NCBI RefSeq assembly: GCF_017312365.1
Contig: NZ_BLJI01000005.1
Location: forward strand, 124,001-188,000
From: Chroococcus sp. FPU101
Lineage (GTDB): Bacteria > Cyanobacteriota > Cyanobacteriia > Cyanobacteriales > Microcystaceae
Reading direction: 5' to 3'
DNA length: 64,000 nucleotides
Below the pieces are notes generated by a model. That model searched no databases. It saw nothing but the letters and a program-made list of their open reading frames with translations, and was not told the DNA's origin. This document shows positions 29,915-39,728 of this stretch, one piece after another; position 1 is the stretch's first letter; each line of letters begins with the position of its first letter. Made by a program: the position numbers and the translations under genes.

Positions 29915-31186
29915 TTAGGACTTGGATAAGTATTTCAAGAAATAACCAACTAAATAGAGAGAACCGCATAAAACAATAGTCGGTTCAGGTTCAGTATTTT
30001 CCCCTATGGCTGTATCTAAAGCATTAAAAAGCTCATTAAATGTTTGTACTTGGCTGAGGTTTGGACAAACTGTTTTAGCTAAAATGGCTAATGAATCAGG
30101 ATTTGCTGTACTGTGATCGGGAACAGGAACTAATGATAATCGATCATGGGGACGTAGGATGGCTCGAAAAATATCTTCGTGATCCTTTGTACTTAGCATT
30201 CCCATCACCCAATGGATCGACTGATTTAAAGTGTTAACATATTGTCTTAAAACCACAGCAGCAGCAGGGTTATGTGCGCCATCGACTAATAAACGCTTAT
30301 TTTTCCATTGAACCCATTGTAAACGCCCTAACCAGCGTGTCTTTTCCATCCCTTGAGAAATTGCTGTATCAGAAATTGACCAGCCGTTTTGTCGTAAAAT
30401 ACCTAATGTAGTCATAGCGATCGCAGAATTCATTAACTGTACTTGACCTAATAAAGGCAATGGATATTCGATTTCTATTAAATTTTCTAATTGATATTTA
30501 GCCGTTTGTTCTTGGGTAAGTATTGCAGGTTTTACCCAAATTGTCGGACAGTTTAACGCTTGACTTTTTTCTTCTACGACGCTTTTAGCTTCTGTTGGTA
30601 ATTGACCAATGACCGCAGGACAATTTAACTTTAGAATACCTGCTTTTTCGGTCGCAATGTTCGCGATCGTCGGGCCTAAATTTTGCCAATGTTCTCGACT
30701 AATTGATGTAATAACACTGACTAAAGGATTTTCTAAAACATTGGTTGCATCGAGTCTTCCCCCTAAACCCACTTCCATAATGGCTAGATCTACTTTATTT
30801 TGTGCGAAATAGTACCAAGCAGCAGCCGTAATGACTTCAAATTGTGTTGGACTTTCTTCATCGGCAGAAATTACAGATTGAATGGTTTTAAGGATTTCTG
30901 CGAGGCTTTCTGTCGTAATGGGTGTTTCATTGATACAAATTCTTTCAGTCCAGTCGATGAGATGTGGCGAAATATACCGACCCACTTTGTAACCCGCTTC
31001 GGTCAAAATAGAGGACAGATACGCACAAACGGAACCCTTACCATTCGTACCTGTTACATGAATAATCTTAACCTGATGATGAGGATTTCCTAACGCGCTT
31101 AGAAGTCGGTTAATTCTTTCTAACCCAAGATGTACCCCAAAACGTTGAAAGGGTACCAGCAAAGCATCAATATTCGTTGACATCAC
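29915..31186 (-). CDS. folC: Bifunctional folylpolyglutamate/dihydrofolate synthase
   Basis: Adds glutamate to folates and joins glutamate to dihydropteroate. 423 aa, normal length. Motifs: P-loop VTGTNGKGSVCAYL, the SPHL segment, MEVGLGGRLDATN and, near the end, VDGAHNPAA with the MGMLSTKDH segment. Cytosolic. The gene is monocistronic here, divergent from the stress operon that begins at 31351. Between it and the ComFB gene (29703-29914) is AT-rich sequence with no gene seen. Confidence 0.96.
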   Translation of the reverse strand: MMSTNIDALLVPFQRFGVHLGLERINRLLSALGNPHHQVKIIHVTGTNGKGSVCAYLSSILTEAGYKVGRYISPHLIDWTERICINETPITTESLAEILKTIQSVISADEESPTQFEVITAAAWYYFAQNKVDLAIMEVGLGGRLDATNVLENPLVSVITSISREHWQNLGPTIANIATEKAGILKLNCPAVIGQLPTEAKSVVEEKSQALNCPTIWVKPAILTQEQTAKYQLENLIEIEYPLPLLGQVQLMNSAIAMTTLGILRQNGWSISDTAISQGMEKTRWLGRLQWVQWKNKRLLVDGAHNPAAAVVLRQYVNTLNQSIHWVMGMLSTKDHEDIFRAILRPHDRLSLVPVPDHSTANPDSLAILAKTVCPNLSQVQTFNELFNALDTAIGENTEPEPTIVLCGSLYLVGYFLKYLSKS

Positions 31187-31285
31187 TATCTATTCAATTT
31201 CAGCCACTTCAACACTGTAAACTCGTTGCTTCACTCAAATATATTAAGTAATGTAACAATTATACCGTCATAGCGTCATAGCGTC

Positions 31286-31314
31286 TTGACAGGCGTAGAA
31301 AAAGTCGATAAGTT
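31286..31314 (+). promoter_or_regulatory. Sigma-70-type promoter of the ycf46 operon
   Basis: TTGACA (31286-31291), a 17-base spacer, then TAAGTT (31309-31314), 36 bases before the first ATG. A short direct repeat of CATAGCGT lies immediately upstream (31269-31285). Confidence 0.55.
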
Positions 31315-31350
31315 AAAGAAGCATACCCGGGTAACACCAATTAGAGTGAT

Positions 31351-31701
31351 ATGCAAGATAAGCAAAAAGTCACACTATATCTTCCCCCAGGAGTCCATCG
31401 TCAACTAAAAATTAGGGCTGCAATAGATGAACAATCAATGTCATCCGTTGTAGAGAGGGCGATCGCCTTCTACCTGAAGTATCCTGAGAAAGTACAAGAA
31501 GTAGAAGAAGCGACATACGGTAAAACCCATCAAGTTCATGTTTGTCCAGAATGTGAAGCAGCGATGGTGATGAGAGAAGGAACGCTAGTTTCTTTAAAAC
31601 ATCAGCCCAGTGTCATAACAGACGACTTCCCACTCGAAGTACCAGAACCAGTTTGTACTCAAGGTAACGCGGAAGGAGAAGCGGAGTTAGTTCCCTGCTA
31701 A
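31351..31701 (+). CDS. Ribbon-helix-helix protein with Cys-rich tail, 116 aa (slr0373-like)
   Basis: Residues 1-45 (KVTLYLPPGVHRQLKIRAAIDEQSMSSVVERAIAFYL) are a CopG/Arc-type ribbon-helix-helix DNA-binding fold. The rest has CPEC, a later isolated Cys and a C-terminal Cys, so metal or redox binding is possible. By order and size it corresponds to the first gene of the stress-responsive operon slr0373-slr0374-slr0376 known from Synechocystis. It may autoregulate the operon (inference). The ycf46-like gene follows 67 bases later. There is no clear Shine-Dalgarno, but the promoter fit is good. Confidence 0.8.
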   Translation: MQDKQKVTLYLPPGVHRQLKIRAAIDEQSMSSVVERAIAFYLKYPEKVQEVEEATYGKTHQVHVCPECEAAMVMREGTLVSLKHQPSVITDDFPLEVPEPVCTQGNAEGEAELVPC

Positions 31702-31768
31702 AGCTTTCTTAGTCTAACACCGCAAACGCAAAATCGAACCGTAGAACCATTACACTTAGGTCGATGCC

Positions 31769-33280
31769 ATGAAAGAAGAGCTCAATATCTTAGTTCAAGC
31801 TCAATACCCCCTGATTTACCTCGTCACATCTGAAGAGGAACGGGCAGAGCAGGCGATTGCAAAAATAGCTCAAATGAATACACAGCATCGGCGAGTGTAT
31901 GTGTGGACGGTAACACACGGTATTGTGGAATATGGGCAGCCCAGACAAGCCACGCAGCATAACACAGTTTCTCCCGAAGCAGCGATCGAATGGACAGTCA
32001 GACAAAGAGAAGCAGGAATCTATATCTTTAAAGATTTACATCCGTTTATCACGTCTGCTGCTGTCACTCGTTGGCTAAGAGATGCGATCGCAAGTTTTAA
32101 AGGAACAGAAAAAATTATCGTCTTGATGTCACCCTATCAAGAAATTCCCATTGAGTTAGAAAAAGATGTTTCTGTCATTGATTTCCCTCTACCTGATTTA
32201 ACAGAACTCAATCAAGTTTTAACCCAACACTTAGAAAAAAATAAAACTCGTCGCATCACCACAGAAGTACGAGAAAAACTCCTCAAAGCGGCACTAGGTT
32301 TAACCAAAGATGAATCTGAAAAAGTTTATCGCAAAGCTTACGTCAAAGCTAGTAAGCTAACCGAAGAAGAAGTCGACATTGTTTTATCAGAGAAAAAACA
32401 ACTAATCCGACGCAATGGAATCTTAGAATTTATTGAAGAAGACGAAACCCTTGATGCAGTGGGCGGACTCGAAGAATTAAAAAAATGGCTACAGCAGCGT
32501 TCTAATGCCTTTACCGAACGCGCTAGAGAATATGGCTTACCCCAGCCCAAAGGGATGCTAATTTTAGGTGTACCAGGCTGTGGTAAGTCTCTCATTGCTA
32601 AAACGACATCGCGCCTCTGGGGTTTACCCTTACTGCGGTTAGATATGGGGCGAGTCTATGATGGCTCAATGGTCGGACGTTCTGAGGCTAACCTAAGAAA
32701 TGCACTCAAAACGGCTGAGTCTGTTTCACCAACGCTACTGTTTATTGATGAACTCGATAAAGCATTTGCAGGAGGAACAGGTTCTGCTGACTCCGATGGC
32801 GGTACATCAAGTCGTATCTTTGGTTCTTTCCTCACTTGGATGCAAGAAAAAACCTCACCTGTCTTCGTGATGGCAACGGCTAACCGAATTGAAAGACTTC
32901 CAGGGGAATTTTTAAGAAAAGGACGATTTGACGAACTCTTTTTCGTCGATCTGCCCACCCCAGACGAAAGACAAGCTATTTTTAATATTCACCTTAGCAA
33001 ACGTCGCTCCGACATTACACGCTTCGATTTAGAGCAGTTAGCCAAGGTATCTGATGGATTTTCTGGTGCAGAAATAGAGCAAGCGATCGTAGCTGCCATG
33101 TACGAGGCATTCGCTCAAGATCGAGAGTTCACCCAACTCGACATCATCGCAGCGATTAAATCGACCTTGCCCCTATCGCGTACCATGACTGAACAGGTAA
33201 CAGCCCTCCGTGACTGGGCCCGCCAACGGGCAAGACCTGCTTCATCCTCCGTTGCTGAATATCAGCGAATGGAGTTCTAA
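31769..33280 (+). CDS. ycf46: Ycf46-like AAA ATPase, 503 aa
   Basis: N-terminal region LVQAQYPLIYLVTSEEERAEQAIAKIAQ is typical of Ycf46. The AAA module follows: Walker A GVPGCGKS, Walker B LLFIDELDKAF, sensor-1 MATANR and arginine fingers in EFLRKGRFDELFF. The C-terminal lid has GFSGAEIEQAIVAAMYEAF. The length is normal. In Synechocystis the slr0374 product belongs to a stress-responsive operon and affects inorganic carbon and photosynthetic responses; the substrate is unknown. It is the second gene of a three-gene operon. The gap to the next gene (33281-33432) contains two short hairpins, around 33313 and 33346. Confidence 0.93.
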   Translation: MKEELNILVQAQYPLIYLVTSEEERAEQAIAKIAQMNTQHRRVYVWTVTHGIVEYGQPRQATQHNTVSPEAAIEWTVRQREAGIYIFKDLHPFITSAAVTRWLRDAIASFKGTEKIIVLMSPYQEIPIELEKDVSVIDFPLPDLTELNQVLTQHLEKNKTRRITTEVREKLLKAALGLTKDESEKVYRKAYVKASKLTEEEVDIVLSEKKQLIRRNGILEFIEEDETLDAVGGLEELKKWLQQRSNAFTERAREYGLPQPKGMLILGVPGCGKSLIAKTTSRLWGLPLLRLDMGRVYDGSMVGRSEANLRNALKTAESVSPTLLFIDELDKAFAGGTGSADSDGGTSSRIFGSFLTWMQEKTSPVFVMATANRIERLPGEFLRKGRFDELFFVDLPTPDERQAIFNIHLSKRRSDITRFDLEQLAKVSDGFSGAEIEQAIVAAMYEAFAQDREFTQLDIIAAIKSTLPLSRTMTEQVTALRDWARQRARPASSSVAEYQRMEF

Positions 33281-33432
33281 CAGACTTTCAGCCTGATCCC
33301 AACAGGTAGAAAGGCTAGCAATAACGCTAGCAGCACTCACAAAACACCGCTATCATTTCATAAAGGCGGTACTTTTAAACTCTCAAACTCTCAATTGTTG
33401 TTGTTCATTGTTGTCTACTGGAGGAAATTCCA

Positions 33433-33786
33433 ATGTCTCATTTCAGCACTTTACGGACTAAAATCACCGATTCCGAAATTCTCAAAGCTTCCTTAAAGGA
33501 TTTAGGAATTAATGTTAAAACCGAAGCCGATGTTCGTGGTTACAACGGTCAACGCATTCGTGCTGACTTAGTTGCGGTTTTAGAAGGTGAATATGATCTC
33601 GGTTGGTCTCGCAATAGCGACGGTTCTTTTGACCTCATCGCTGACCTCTGGGGTGTTGCTAAAAAACACAACCAAACCGAATTGATCAACTCAATCAATC
33701 AAAAATATGCTGTTAATAAAACCTTAGCAGAAGTTAAACAGCGCGGTCTAAGCAACGCTAACGTTAAGCTAGTTGTTCAAAACTAA
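33433..33786 (+). CDS. DUF1257/Ycf35-family protein, 117 aa
   Basis: MSHFSTLRTKITD at the start, with RADLVAVLEGEYDLGWSRNSDGSFDLIADLWG in the middle, is the DUF1257 (Ycf35) pattern. A strong Shine-Dalgarno GGAGGA lies 8 bases before the ATG. It is the third gene of the operon, in the position of slr0376 of Synechocystis. Soluble, cytosolic, function not established. A good terminator follows 26 bases after the stop. Confidence 0.88.
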   Translation: MSHFSTLRTKITDSEILKASLKDLGINVKTEADVRGYNGQRIRADLVAVLEGEYDLGWSRNSDGSFDLIADLWGVAKKHNQTELINSINQKYAVNKTLAEVKQRGLSNANVKLVVQN

Positions 33787-33812
33787 GATTTACAGCGCGT
33801 TCCCAAGCCGAG

Positions 33813-33844
33813 GGGTTGACCAGCATTCCGGTTAACCCTTTTTT
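33813..33844 (+). terminator. Rho-independent terminator of the ycf46 operon
   Basis: GGGTTGACC pairs with GGTTAACCC (9 bp, one G-U) around an 8-base loop, followed by a run of T. The remaining gap to 34192 is AT-rich, with no gene or repeat seen. Confidence 0.85.
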
Positions 33845-34192
33845 CTGTTTACTTAGCTCTGTTTTACGGTTTCTAGCGTGGATGTTCTAGATAAATACGG
33901 TATTATTTATCAAGCGATGAAGATAAAAGCCAGATGACGTAGCTCAAAATTGTTTTTTTTAAAGCTTTGGCAGTACTTAAAGATTATAAATGTCACAGGA
34001 TAAGAAAATTTCCTAAAACTAAAGTCAGTTCTAGATAAATTGACTAATTACCCGCACTGACGTTAAAAAACCTAATTTTTGAATTATTCTAAAAACTCCT
34101 GTTTTTGAAAACTTTCATTTTTTGTTGCATGAGCATGATTTGATTAAAATAAAATTCTTATAAAAGGTAGTTTATTAATAAAAATAAATAAA

Positions 34193-36973
34193 ATGAGTTT
34201 TCCTATAACTAAACTTATCAATTCAAGTGAAAGGAAGCTACAATCAGTAAGATGGAAGATAGTTAGATTATTGTTAATTACACTATTAATAGAGTTCGAT
34301 CAACCATTATTAGCTCAAATTATTCCTGATAACACTCTTGGTTCAGAAAATTCTATTGTTAATCCGTTCAACCGATTAAACGATAGGGTCGAGGGTGGCG
34401 CACAAAGAGGAGATAATCTCTTTCATAGTTTTTCAGATTTTAATGTTAATGAAGGAAGAGGTGTTTATTTTGCCAATCCTGCTGGCGTGGAAAATATTTT
34501 TACCCGTGTGACGGGAAGTAATCGCTCAGATATTTTGGGAAAATTGGGTGTATTAGGAACAGCAAACTTATTATTGCTGAACCCTAATGGTATTTTATTC
34601 GGTTCCCATGCCAGTTTAGATATTCAAGGCTCATTTTTAGCGACAACCGCCAATGCAATTTATCTAGGAAACGAAGGATTTTTCAGTGCTTCTCAACCCG
34701 ATAGCAGTCATTTACTATCCGTTAATCCAGGTGCTTTATTTTTTAATCAAGTTGCCCAACAATCAAGTAATATTAACAGTCAGGCTAATTTATCAGTAGG
34801 GAAGGATTTAACCCTTGTAGCCGCAGGTAATCTGAATATCAACGGTAATATCGAGCTAAACAACGGTGGTAATATCTCTTTAGTATCTAAGGGAGATATA
34901 ACTTTTGCTCCAGCCATTTCTGTGACTTCAACAGGTTCACTTGGTGGAAAAATTACCCTGAACAGTCAAGGAATGATCTTAGTAGATGGCAGCAGTATTA
35001 CTACTAATAGCAATTCTAGGGTTCTTGAAACAAAAGGTGGAGATATTGAGATCATCGCTCTATCTTTGGAGTTAGATAATAATGCAGAATTACTGACGAC
35101 TACATCTGGCAAAGCGAATGCGGGTGATCTTTGGATTCAAATCGCTAATCGGATGACACTTGATGGAGAAAGTATTTTAGGTAGTAGTATCGAAATTGAT
35201 GAAAAAGATAATACTTCTGCAAATACTAAGAGTAGAAGTGGCAATATCTATCTTGAAGCAGGAACACTCATTCTCAAAAACTTCTCTGATATAGACTCCA
35301 TTTATTCAGGTGTTGGCAACTCTGGCAGTATTTTGCTCAAAGTTGCTGATGAGATTTCTTTAACAGCAGGTTCTTTGATTAGGAGTGATATTTCAGGTCG
35401 GGGTAACACGGGAAATATTATAATTGAAGCACCTAATGCAGTTGTTCGCTTTGATGGAAGGAAGATTGTAGAGGATGAAAATGACCTTTTTGTTGAAGCG
35501 AGTGGGCTATCTACGATCGTAGGAATAAATGGTGAAGGGGAAGGAAATGCTGGAAAAATTTATATTAATGCTAAGTCTATTTCTTTGACAAATGGTGCAG
35601 CGATCATTAGTAGTGTTTTTGGAAAAGGCAATGCTGGCAATATTGATTTGAAAGTGACTGATTCGTTAACAATCAGTGAAGGATCTCGATTGCTATCGTT
35701 TATTGGAGGGATTGGAGATGCAGGAGACATTACAGTTGACGCAAATAATGCAAAGGTTATTATCGATGGAATTGCTAACATTACTGAGCAATTTGTAACA
35801 GGAATTGAAAAAGTAGATCTCTATAGTGGAATTATTACGGTCATCGCTCGTAATTTATTGACCAATGAAGGGGAGGGGAAAGGAGGAGATATCCAGATTA
35901 CAGCTAGAACACTTTCTATCACCAATGGGGCGCAAATATTTACTAACAATTTAGTTCGAGGCAGTTCTGGAAATATTTTTATCAACGTCAGTGATTCTCT
36001 GCTTATGAATGGAGGTTCCGCGCTGCGTACTGATATCATAGGACAAGGTATTGCTGGAAGCATTACAATCAATGCACCGAACGCTAACTTATTTTTTGAT
36101 GGAATAGCTGATATTCCTTTTTATAATACTAATGGGGAACTTAGGAATGAGCTTAGTCCTAGTGGAGTGTCTAGTAATATTAGAGCAGCTTTAGGAATTG
36201 AAGGAGAAGGAGAAGCCAAAGATATTAACATTACAGCTAAATCTCTTACTTTAAACAACGGTGCGGCGATAACTGCGACAACGATTAGAAATCAAGGTGG
36301 GAACATTACTCTTAATTTAAGCGATCGCCTTCTACTTCGTAATCAAAGTAACATTTCAGCCACAGCAGGACTAGCAGAAGAGACAGGGGATGGAGGAAAC
36401 ATTACAATTGATTCACATTTGATCCTTGCTATTCCTAAAGAAAATAGTGACATCACTGCAAATGCTTTTCAAGGAAAAGGTGGTCACATCAATATTAATA
36501 CTAAAGGGATTTTTGGCATTCAATTTAGAGAAGCGCAAACTCCTCTAAGTGACATCACTGCATCCTCCAGATTTGATGTCCAAGGAACCGTTACTATTAC
36601 TAATCCCAATGATACTTTAGTAAATCGTTTGGGTAAATTTACTGAAAATATTGTCGATGTTGCTCGTCTAGTCGCTAAAAATGTTTGTAGTGTAACAGCA
36701 GGTGAAGTAAGTTCCTTTATCATTAAAGGAAGAGGCGGTTTACCTACTAATCCTAGCGATCCGATGATGCCAAATAGTACAGTAGATTGGGCAACCCGTT
36801 CGCAACTTGAGAAGAAACCTGCTGTTAAATTAAAAGAACGCTCAGATAACACACAACCTGTCATTCAACAAGTACAAGGCTGGAAACGGGAAGCTGATGG
36901 TACGATCGTTCTAACGGCTGAGGCAATTACGCTCGCTCCTGTCGCTCCTGTCGCTCCTCCTAGCTGTCACTAA
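34193..36973 (+). CDS. Filamentous-haemagglutinin-like two-partner secretion protein, 926 aa
   Basis: A long N-terminal export region (hydrophobic IVRLLLITLLI, then LLAQI) precedes the TPS domain (DNTLGSENSIVNPF, RGDNLFHSFSDFNVNEGRGVYFANPAGVENIFTRVTG, LLNPNGILFGSHASLDIQGSFLATTA). These are the hallmark NPNGI and FANP motifs of TpsA proteins. Beta-helix repeats follow, with recurring G-NI-I, ITNGA and SGSILLKV units. The C-terminus carries a Cys, a Gln/Lys-rich segment and a PVAPVAPP run. TpsA proteins cross the outer membrane through a TpsB pore; none is in the window. It may act in adhesion or as a surface layer component. Confidence 0.9.
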   Translation: MSFPITKLINSSERKLQSVRWKIVRLLLITLLIEFDQPLLAQIIPDNTLGSENSIVNPFNRLNDRVEGGAQRGDNLFHSFSDFNVNEGRGVYFANPAGVENIFTRVTGSNRSDILGKLGVLGTANLLLLNPNGILFGSHASLDIQGSFLATTANAIYLGNEGFFSASQPDSSHLLSVNPGALFFNQVAQQSSNINSQANLSVGKDLTLVAAGNLNINGNIELNNGGNISLVSKGDITFAPAISVTSTGSLGGKITLNSQGMILVDGSSITTNSNSRVLETKGGDIEIIALSLELDNNAELLTTTSGKANAGDLWIQIANRMTLDGESILGSSIEIDEKDNTSANTKSRSGNIYLEAGTLILKNFSDIDSIYSGVGNSGSILLKVADEISLTAGSLIRSDISGRGNTGNIIIEAPNAVVRFDGRKIVEDENDLFVEASGLSTIVGINGEGEGNAGKIYINAKSISLTNGAAIISSVFGKGNAGNIDLKVTDSLTISEGSRLLSFIGGIGDAGDITVDANNAKVIIDGIANITEQFVTGIEKVDLYSGIITVIARNLLTNEGEGKGGDIQITARTLSITNGAQIFTNNLVRGSSGNIFINVSDSLLMNGGSALRTDIIGQGIAGSITINAPNANLFFDGIADIPFYNTNGELRNELSPSGVSSNIRAALGIEGEGEAKDINITAKSLTLNNGAAITATTIRNQGGNITLNLSDRLLLRNQSNISATAGLAEETGDGGNITIDSHLILAIPKENSDITANAFQGKGGHININTKGIFGIQFREAQTPLSDITASSRFDVQGTVTITNPNDTLVNRLGKFTENIVDVARLVAKNVCSVTAGEVSSFIIKGRGGLPTNPSDPMMPNSTVDWATRSQLEKKPAVKLKERSDNTQPVIQQVQGWKREADGTIVLTAEAITLAPVAPVAPPSCH

Positions 36974-37046
36974 TATATTCAACTTGTAAATTTATGTCGC
37001 ATTAACGCGAACTCAGATTAATTTAAAAAAAGTATTTTGGTCAATT

Positions 37047-38249
37047 TTGCTTCAATCATTACAATATTTAGTTATTTTTCTCACTTATTTAGGACTAGCT
37101 CTGGGGCAGTTTCCAGGGTTAAGGATGAATCGAGCAACGATCGCGCTTGTGGGTGCTGCTTTTCTGATTACGCTACAGGTATTTACTCTAGAGGAAGGAT
37201 GGCGGGCTATTGACGCAAATACAATCGTTTTTTTGCTCAGTATGATGGTGATTAATGCGAATTTAGCCTATTCAGGCTTTTTTCAATTAATTTTATCTTC
37301 TCTATTAAAAATTACTCGTAGTCCCTTTGGTTTACTTTGTTTATTAACCTTTGGTAGTGGGATTTTATCCGCATTTTTTCTCAATGATACGATCGCTCTT
37401 ATTTTGACACCCTTAGTCATTCATTTAACCCAAGCATTAAAATTAAATCCCATTCCTTATTTACTTGCCCTAGCTGCTGCCACCAATTCGGGTTCTGTAG
37501 CGACTCTTAGCGGCAACCCACAAAATATTTTAATCGGTTCATTTTCTAATATTAGTTATTTAGATTTTTCTAGAGCTTTACTTCCTGTCGCATTAATCAG
37601 TTTAATTATACAAATTGGTTTATTGTGGCTACTTTATCCTGAAGTCCGTTCAAGACAAGAAATCCCAATTATTCCTAAATTTTCATATCGTCTAATCAAA
37701 CCTTTATTCAGAAAGTCTTTAATCATTACCAGTGGTTTATTAATTGCTTTTGCGGTAGGAGTTCCTTTAGGAATAGCATCATTAACAGCAGCAGCCTTAT
37801 TACTAATTACTCGCCGAATTAAACCTGAAAAAGTCTTTCAACAAATTGACTGGAATGTTTTAGTTATGTTTTCTGGTTTATTTATCGTGACTCATGCCAC
37901 ACAGAAACTCAGTTTATTTAACGCTTTAACTCTTTTCGCCAACAATTCACTACAATTTCTAGGTGTTACTGTTTTACTTTCTAATTTAATTTCTAATGTG
38001 CCTGCTGTTCTTGTTTTAAAGCCATTGATTGCAGAGAATAATACAAATTACTGGTTACTATTAGCAGCAGGTTCAACTTTAGCAGGAAACTTAACCTTAT
38101 TTGGTTCAGTTGCTAATCTCATTGTCGCCGAAGCAGCAATTATTAAAGGCTATCATCTTAATTTTAGAGAACATTTTAAGTTTGGTTTACCTTTAACTAT
38201 TATTACTCTTATTTTGGCTTATTTTAATATTTATCAACTATCAAAATAA
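37047..38249 (+). CDS. ArsB/CitM-type anion permease, 400 aa
   Basis: An integral membrane protein with about 10-11 hydrophobic helices. The first half has LLTFGSGILSAFFLNDTIALILTPLVIHL, the second SNLISNVPAVLVLKPLI. These NDT and SNxPA motifs occur in inverted repeat in the ArsB/NhaD/CitM (ion transporter) superfamily. The internal TNSGSVATLSGNPQN is the other conserved loop. The start is a TTG with no ATG nearby. The substrate could be arsenite, sulfate, dicarboxylate or Na+; no arsenic genes are adjacent, so I leave it open. It starts 73 bases after the haemagglutinin-like gene. Confidence 0.85.
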   Translation: MLQSLQYLVIFLTYLGLALGQFPGLRMNRATIALVGAAFLITLQVFTLEEGWRAIDANTIVFLLSMMVINANLAYSGFFQLILSSLLKITRSPFGLLCLLTFGSGILSAFFLNDTIALILTPLVIHLTQALKLNPIPYLLALAAATNSGSVATLSGNPQNILIGSFSNISYLDFSRALLPVALISLIIQIGLLWLLYPEVRSRQEIPIIPKFSYRLIKPLFRKSLIITSGLLIAFAVGVPLGIASLTAAALLLITRRIKPEKVFQQIDWNVLVMFSGLFIVTHATQKLSLFNALTLFANNSLQFLGVTVLLSNLISNVPAVLVLKPLIAENNTNYWLLLAAGSTLAGNLTLFGSVANLIVAEAAIIKGYHLNFREHFKFGLPLTIITLILAYFNIYQLSK

Positions 38250-38490
38250 AAAAAATTTATATCGTTGCTCGTTAGTCCTAGCCTTAGTTGCCTATTTTTT
38301 CCCATCCTGACCTAAAACGGGGTTTTTCCAAGTTAATTACAAAGATGAATCAGTTTCAAAATTTCTTGGCTTTTAAGACTTCTGTCGAGTATCTAATTAA
38401 AGCTTGCACTTTGCATTGTAGGAGATAGTGAGCAAACCCTGCCTTGAAAAGGCTAGAAACCCATAAGATTGAAATTGCTATTTCTATAAG

Positions 38491-38523
38491 TATTGAAAAT
38501 GTATTGAAAATGTATTGAAAATG
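38491..38523 (+). repeat. Three perfect tandem copies of an 11-bp unit
   Basis: TATTGAAAATG repeated three times without mismatch, then a partial ATATTG. It lies in the 475-base AT-rich gap 38250-38724, which shows no gene, about 200 bases before the glycosyltransferase-like gene. Confidence 0.85.
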
Positions 38524-38724
38524 ATATTGTTAAAAAGATAAATATATGCTAGTTTTAGTTTTTAATAAACTTTTAATTAACTAAGTTTAAATTCTGTTAT
38601 TGATCAGTCAAAAAACTTAACTAGAATCAATTGTGACTCTAAAAGCCTGTTTTAAGGTAAGATTAGTCTGGTGTAGTACACAAGGCTGTTTTAGCAGAAA
38701 AATAAGAAAAACAGATTTAATTTT

Positions 38725-39723
38725 ATGGATAAAGTTTTTTTTTATGTTCCTGATGAAACAAAGGTTGAACTCTTTGACAAGACAATAGAAGAGTGTACAA
38801 TTTGTAATAATTTTACTTGCTGGGTTTTAGCCACATACATTTACTTAAAAAAAGAAGGTTTCCCGTGTGAAATTACTACAAAAATTCCTCAAGAAGGGAT
38901 TTTGTTGGCTGACAGAGATAGCTTAAATCAGACATTCATCGATTTTGGAGAGGTCATGCTTATCTGTGCCAAAGGAGATCGAGATTTTCATCCTTCAGCA
39001 GCTTTACACGTGGTACAAAATTCAATTGAATTTGAAGAATATCAAAATTCGATTTGGCATCCATACTATATACCGCTTTGGCCTCAGACAAAACTAATTC
39101 CAAGATTGCCAGAGCGAGGTTCACGAGTAGAAAATATAGCTTATGTGGGTTCAAGAAGTCAGTTAGCTCAAGAATTTCATGATCAGAAATGGTCAGATAC
39201 TTTAGAAAATTTGGGCTATCAATGGATGCCGCTTTTTAGCCCCACTCAGTGGAACGATTATAGCCAGATAGATGTAGTGATTGCTGTGCGGAATTTTAAG
39301 TCCAATAACATTTATAAGTACAAACCTGCCAGTAAATTAATTAATTGTTGGCGTGCTGGAGTGCCTGCGCTTCTTCCTTCAGAATCTGCTTATATGGCAG
39401 AAAAAAAATCAGAATTAGATTTTTTAATGATTGACTCAATTGACAGTACTATTAATTCTATAGAAAAGCTGAAAAACAATTCAAATCTTTATCAATCAAT
39501 CGTTGATAATGGATTTAAACGTATTCAAGAATTTACACCAGAGCATCTGACAAAACAATGGTTAAATTATTTTGATCAATTTGTTTATTCTTATTATGAG
39601 AGATGGAAAATCTTATCGAAAAGTGAAAGAAAAGCAATGTTTTTGAGGCGATATGCTTATTTCAAAACTTATGCTTTCCTAAAAAGATTTAATAAAATCT
39701 TCAATTATTTTCTTAGGGTATAA
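38725..39723 (+). CDS. Glycosyltransferase-like protein (GT-B fold suspected), 332 aa
   Basis: Not assigned to a named family with certainty. The C-terminal half (VDVVIAVRNFKSNNIYKYKPASKLINCWRAGVPALLPSESAY) resembles the nucleotide-sugar end of GT-B transferases of the CgeB/group 1 type, where a KP-S-KL-N-W-AGVP segment is typical. The N-terminal half has alternating strands and helices. The last 40 residues are very basic and aromatic (ERKAMFLRRYAYFKTYAFLKRF), suggesting contact with the membrane surface. It is followed after 5 bases by a sulfotransferase, so the pair probably builds and sulfates a surface glycan or glycolipid (inference). It is very AT-rich. Confidence 0.68.
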   Translation: MDKVFFYVPDETKVELFDKTIEECTICNNFTCWVLATYIYLKKEGFPCEITTKIPQEGILLADRDSLNQTFIDFGEVMLICAKGDRDFHPSAALHVVQNSIEFEEYQNSIWHPYYIPLWPQTKLIPRLPERGSRVENIAYVGSRSQLAQEFHDQKWSDTLENLGYQWMPLFSPTQWNDYSQIDVVIAVRNFKSNNIYKYKPASKLINCWRAGVPALLPSESAYMAEKKSELDFLMIDSIDSTINSIEKLKNNSNLYQSIVDNGFKRIQEFTPEHLTKQWLNYFDQFVYSYYERWKILSKSERKAMFLRRYAYFKTYAFLKRFNKIFNYFLRV

Positions 39724-39728
39724 ATTAT

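Noticed and set aside
34193-36973. Possible CRISPR or tandem repeat array in the haemagglutinin-like gene
   Set aside because: The repeats are degenerate at DNA level and reflect beta-helix protein repeats; no regular spacer structure is seen anywhere in the window.
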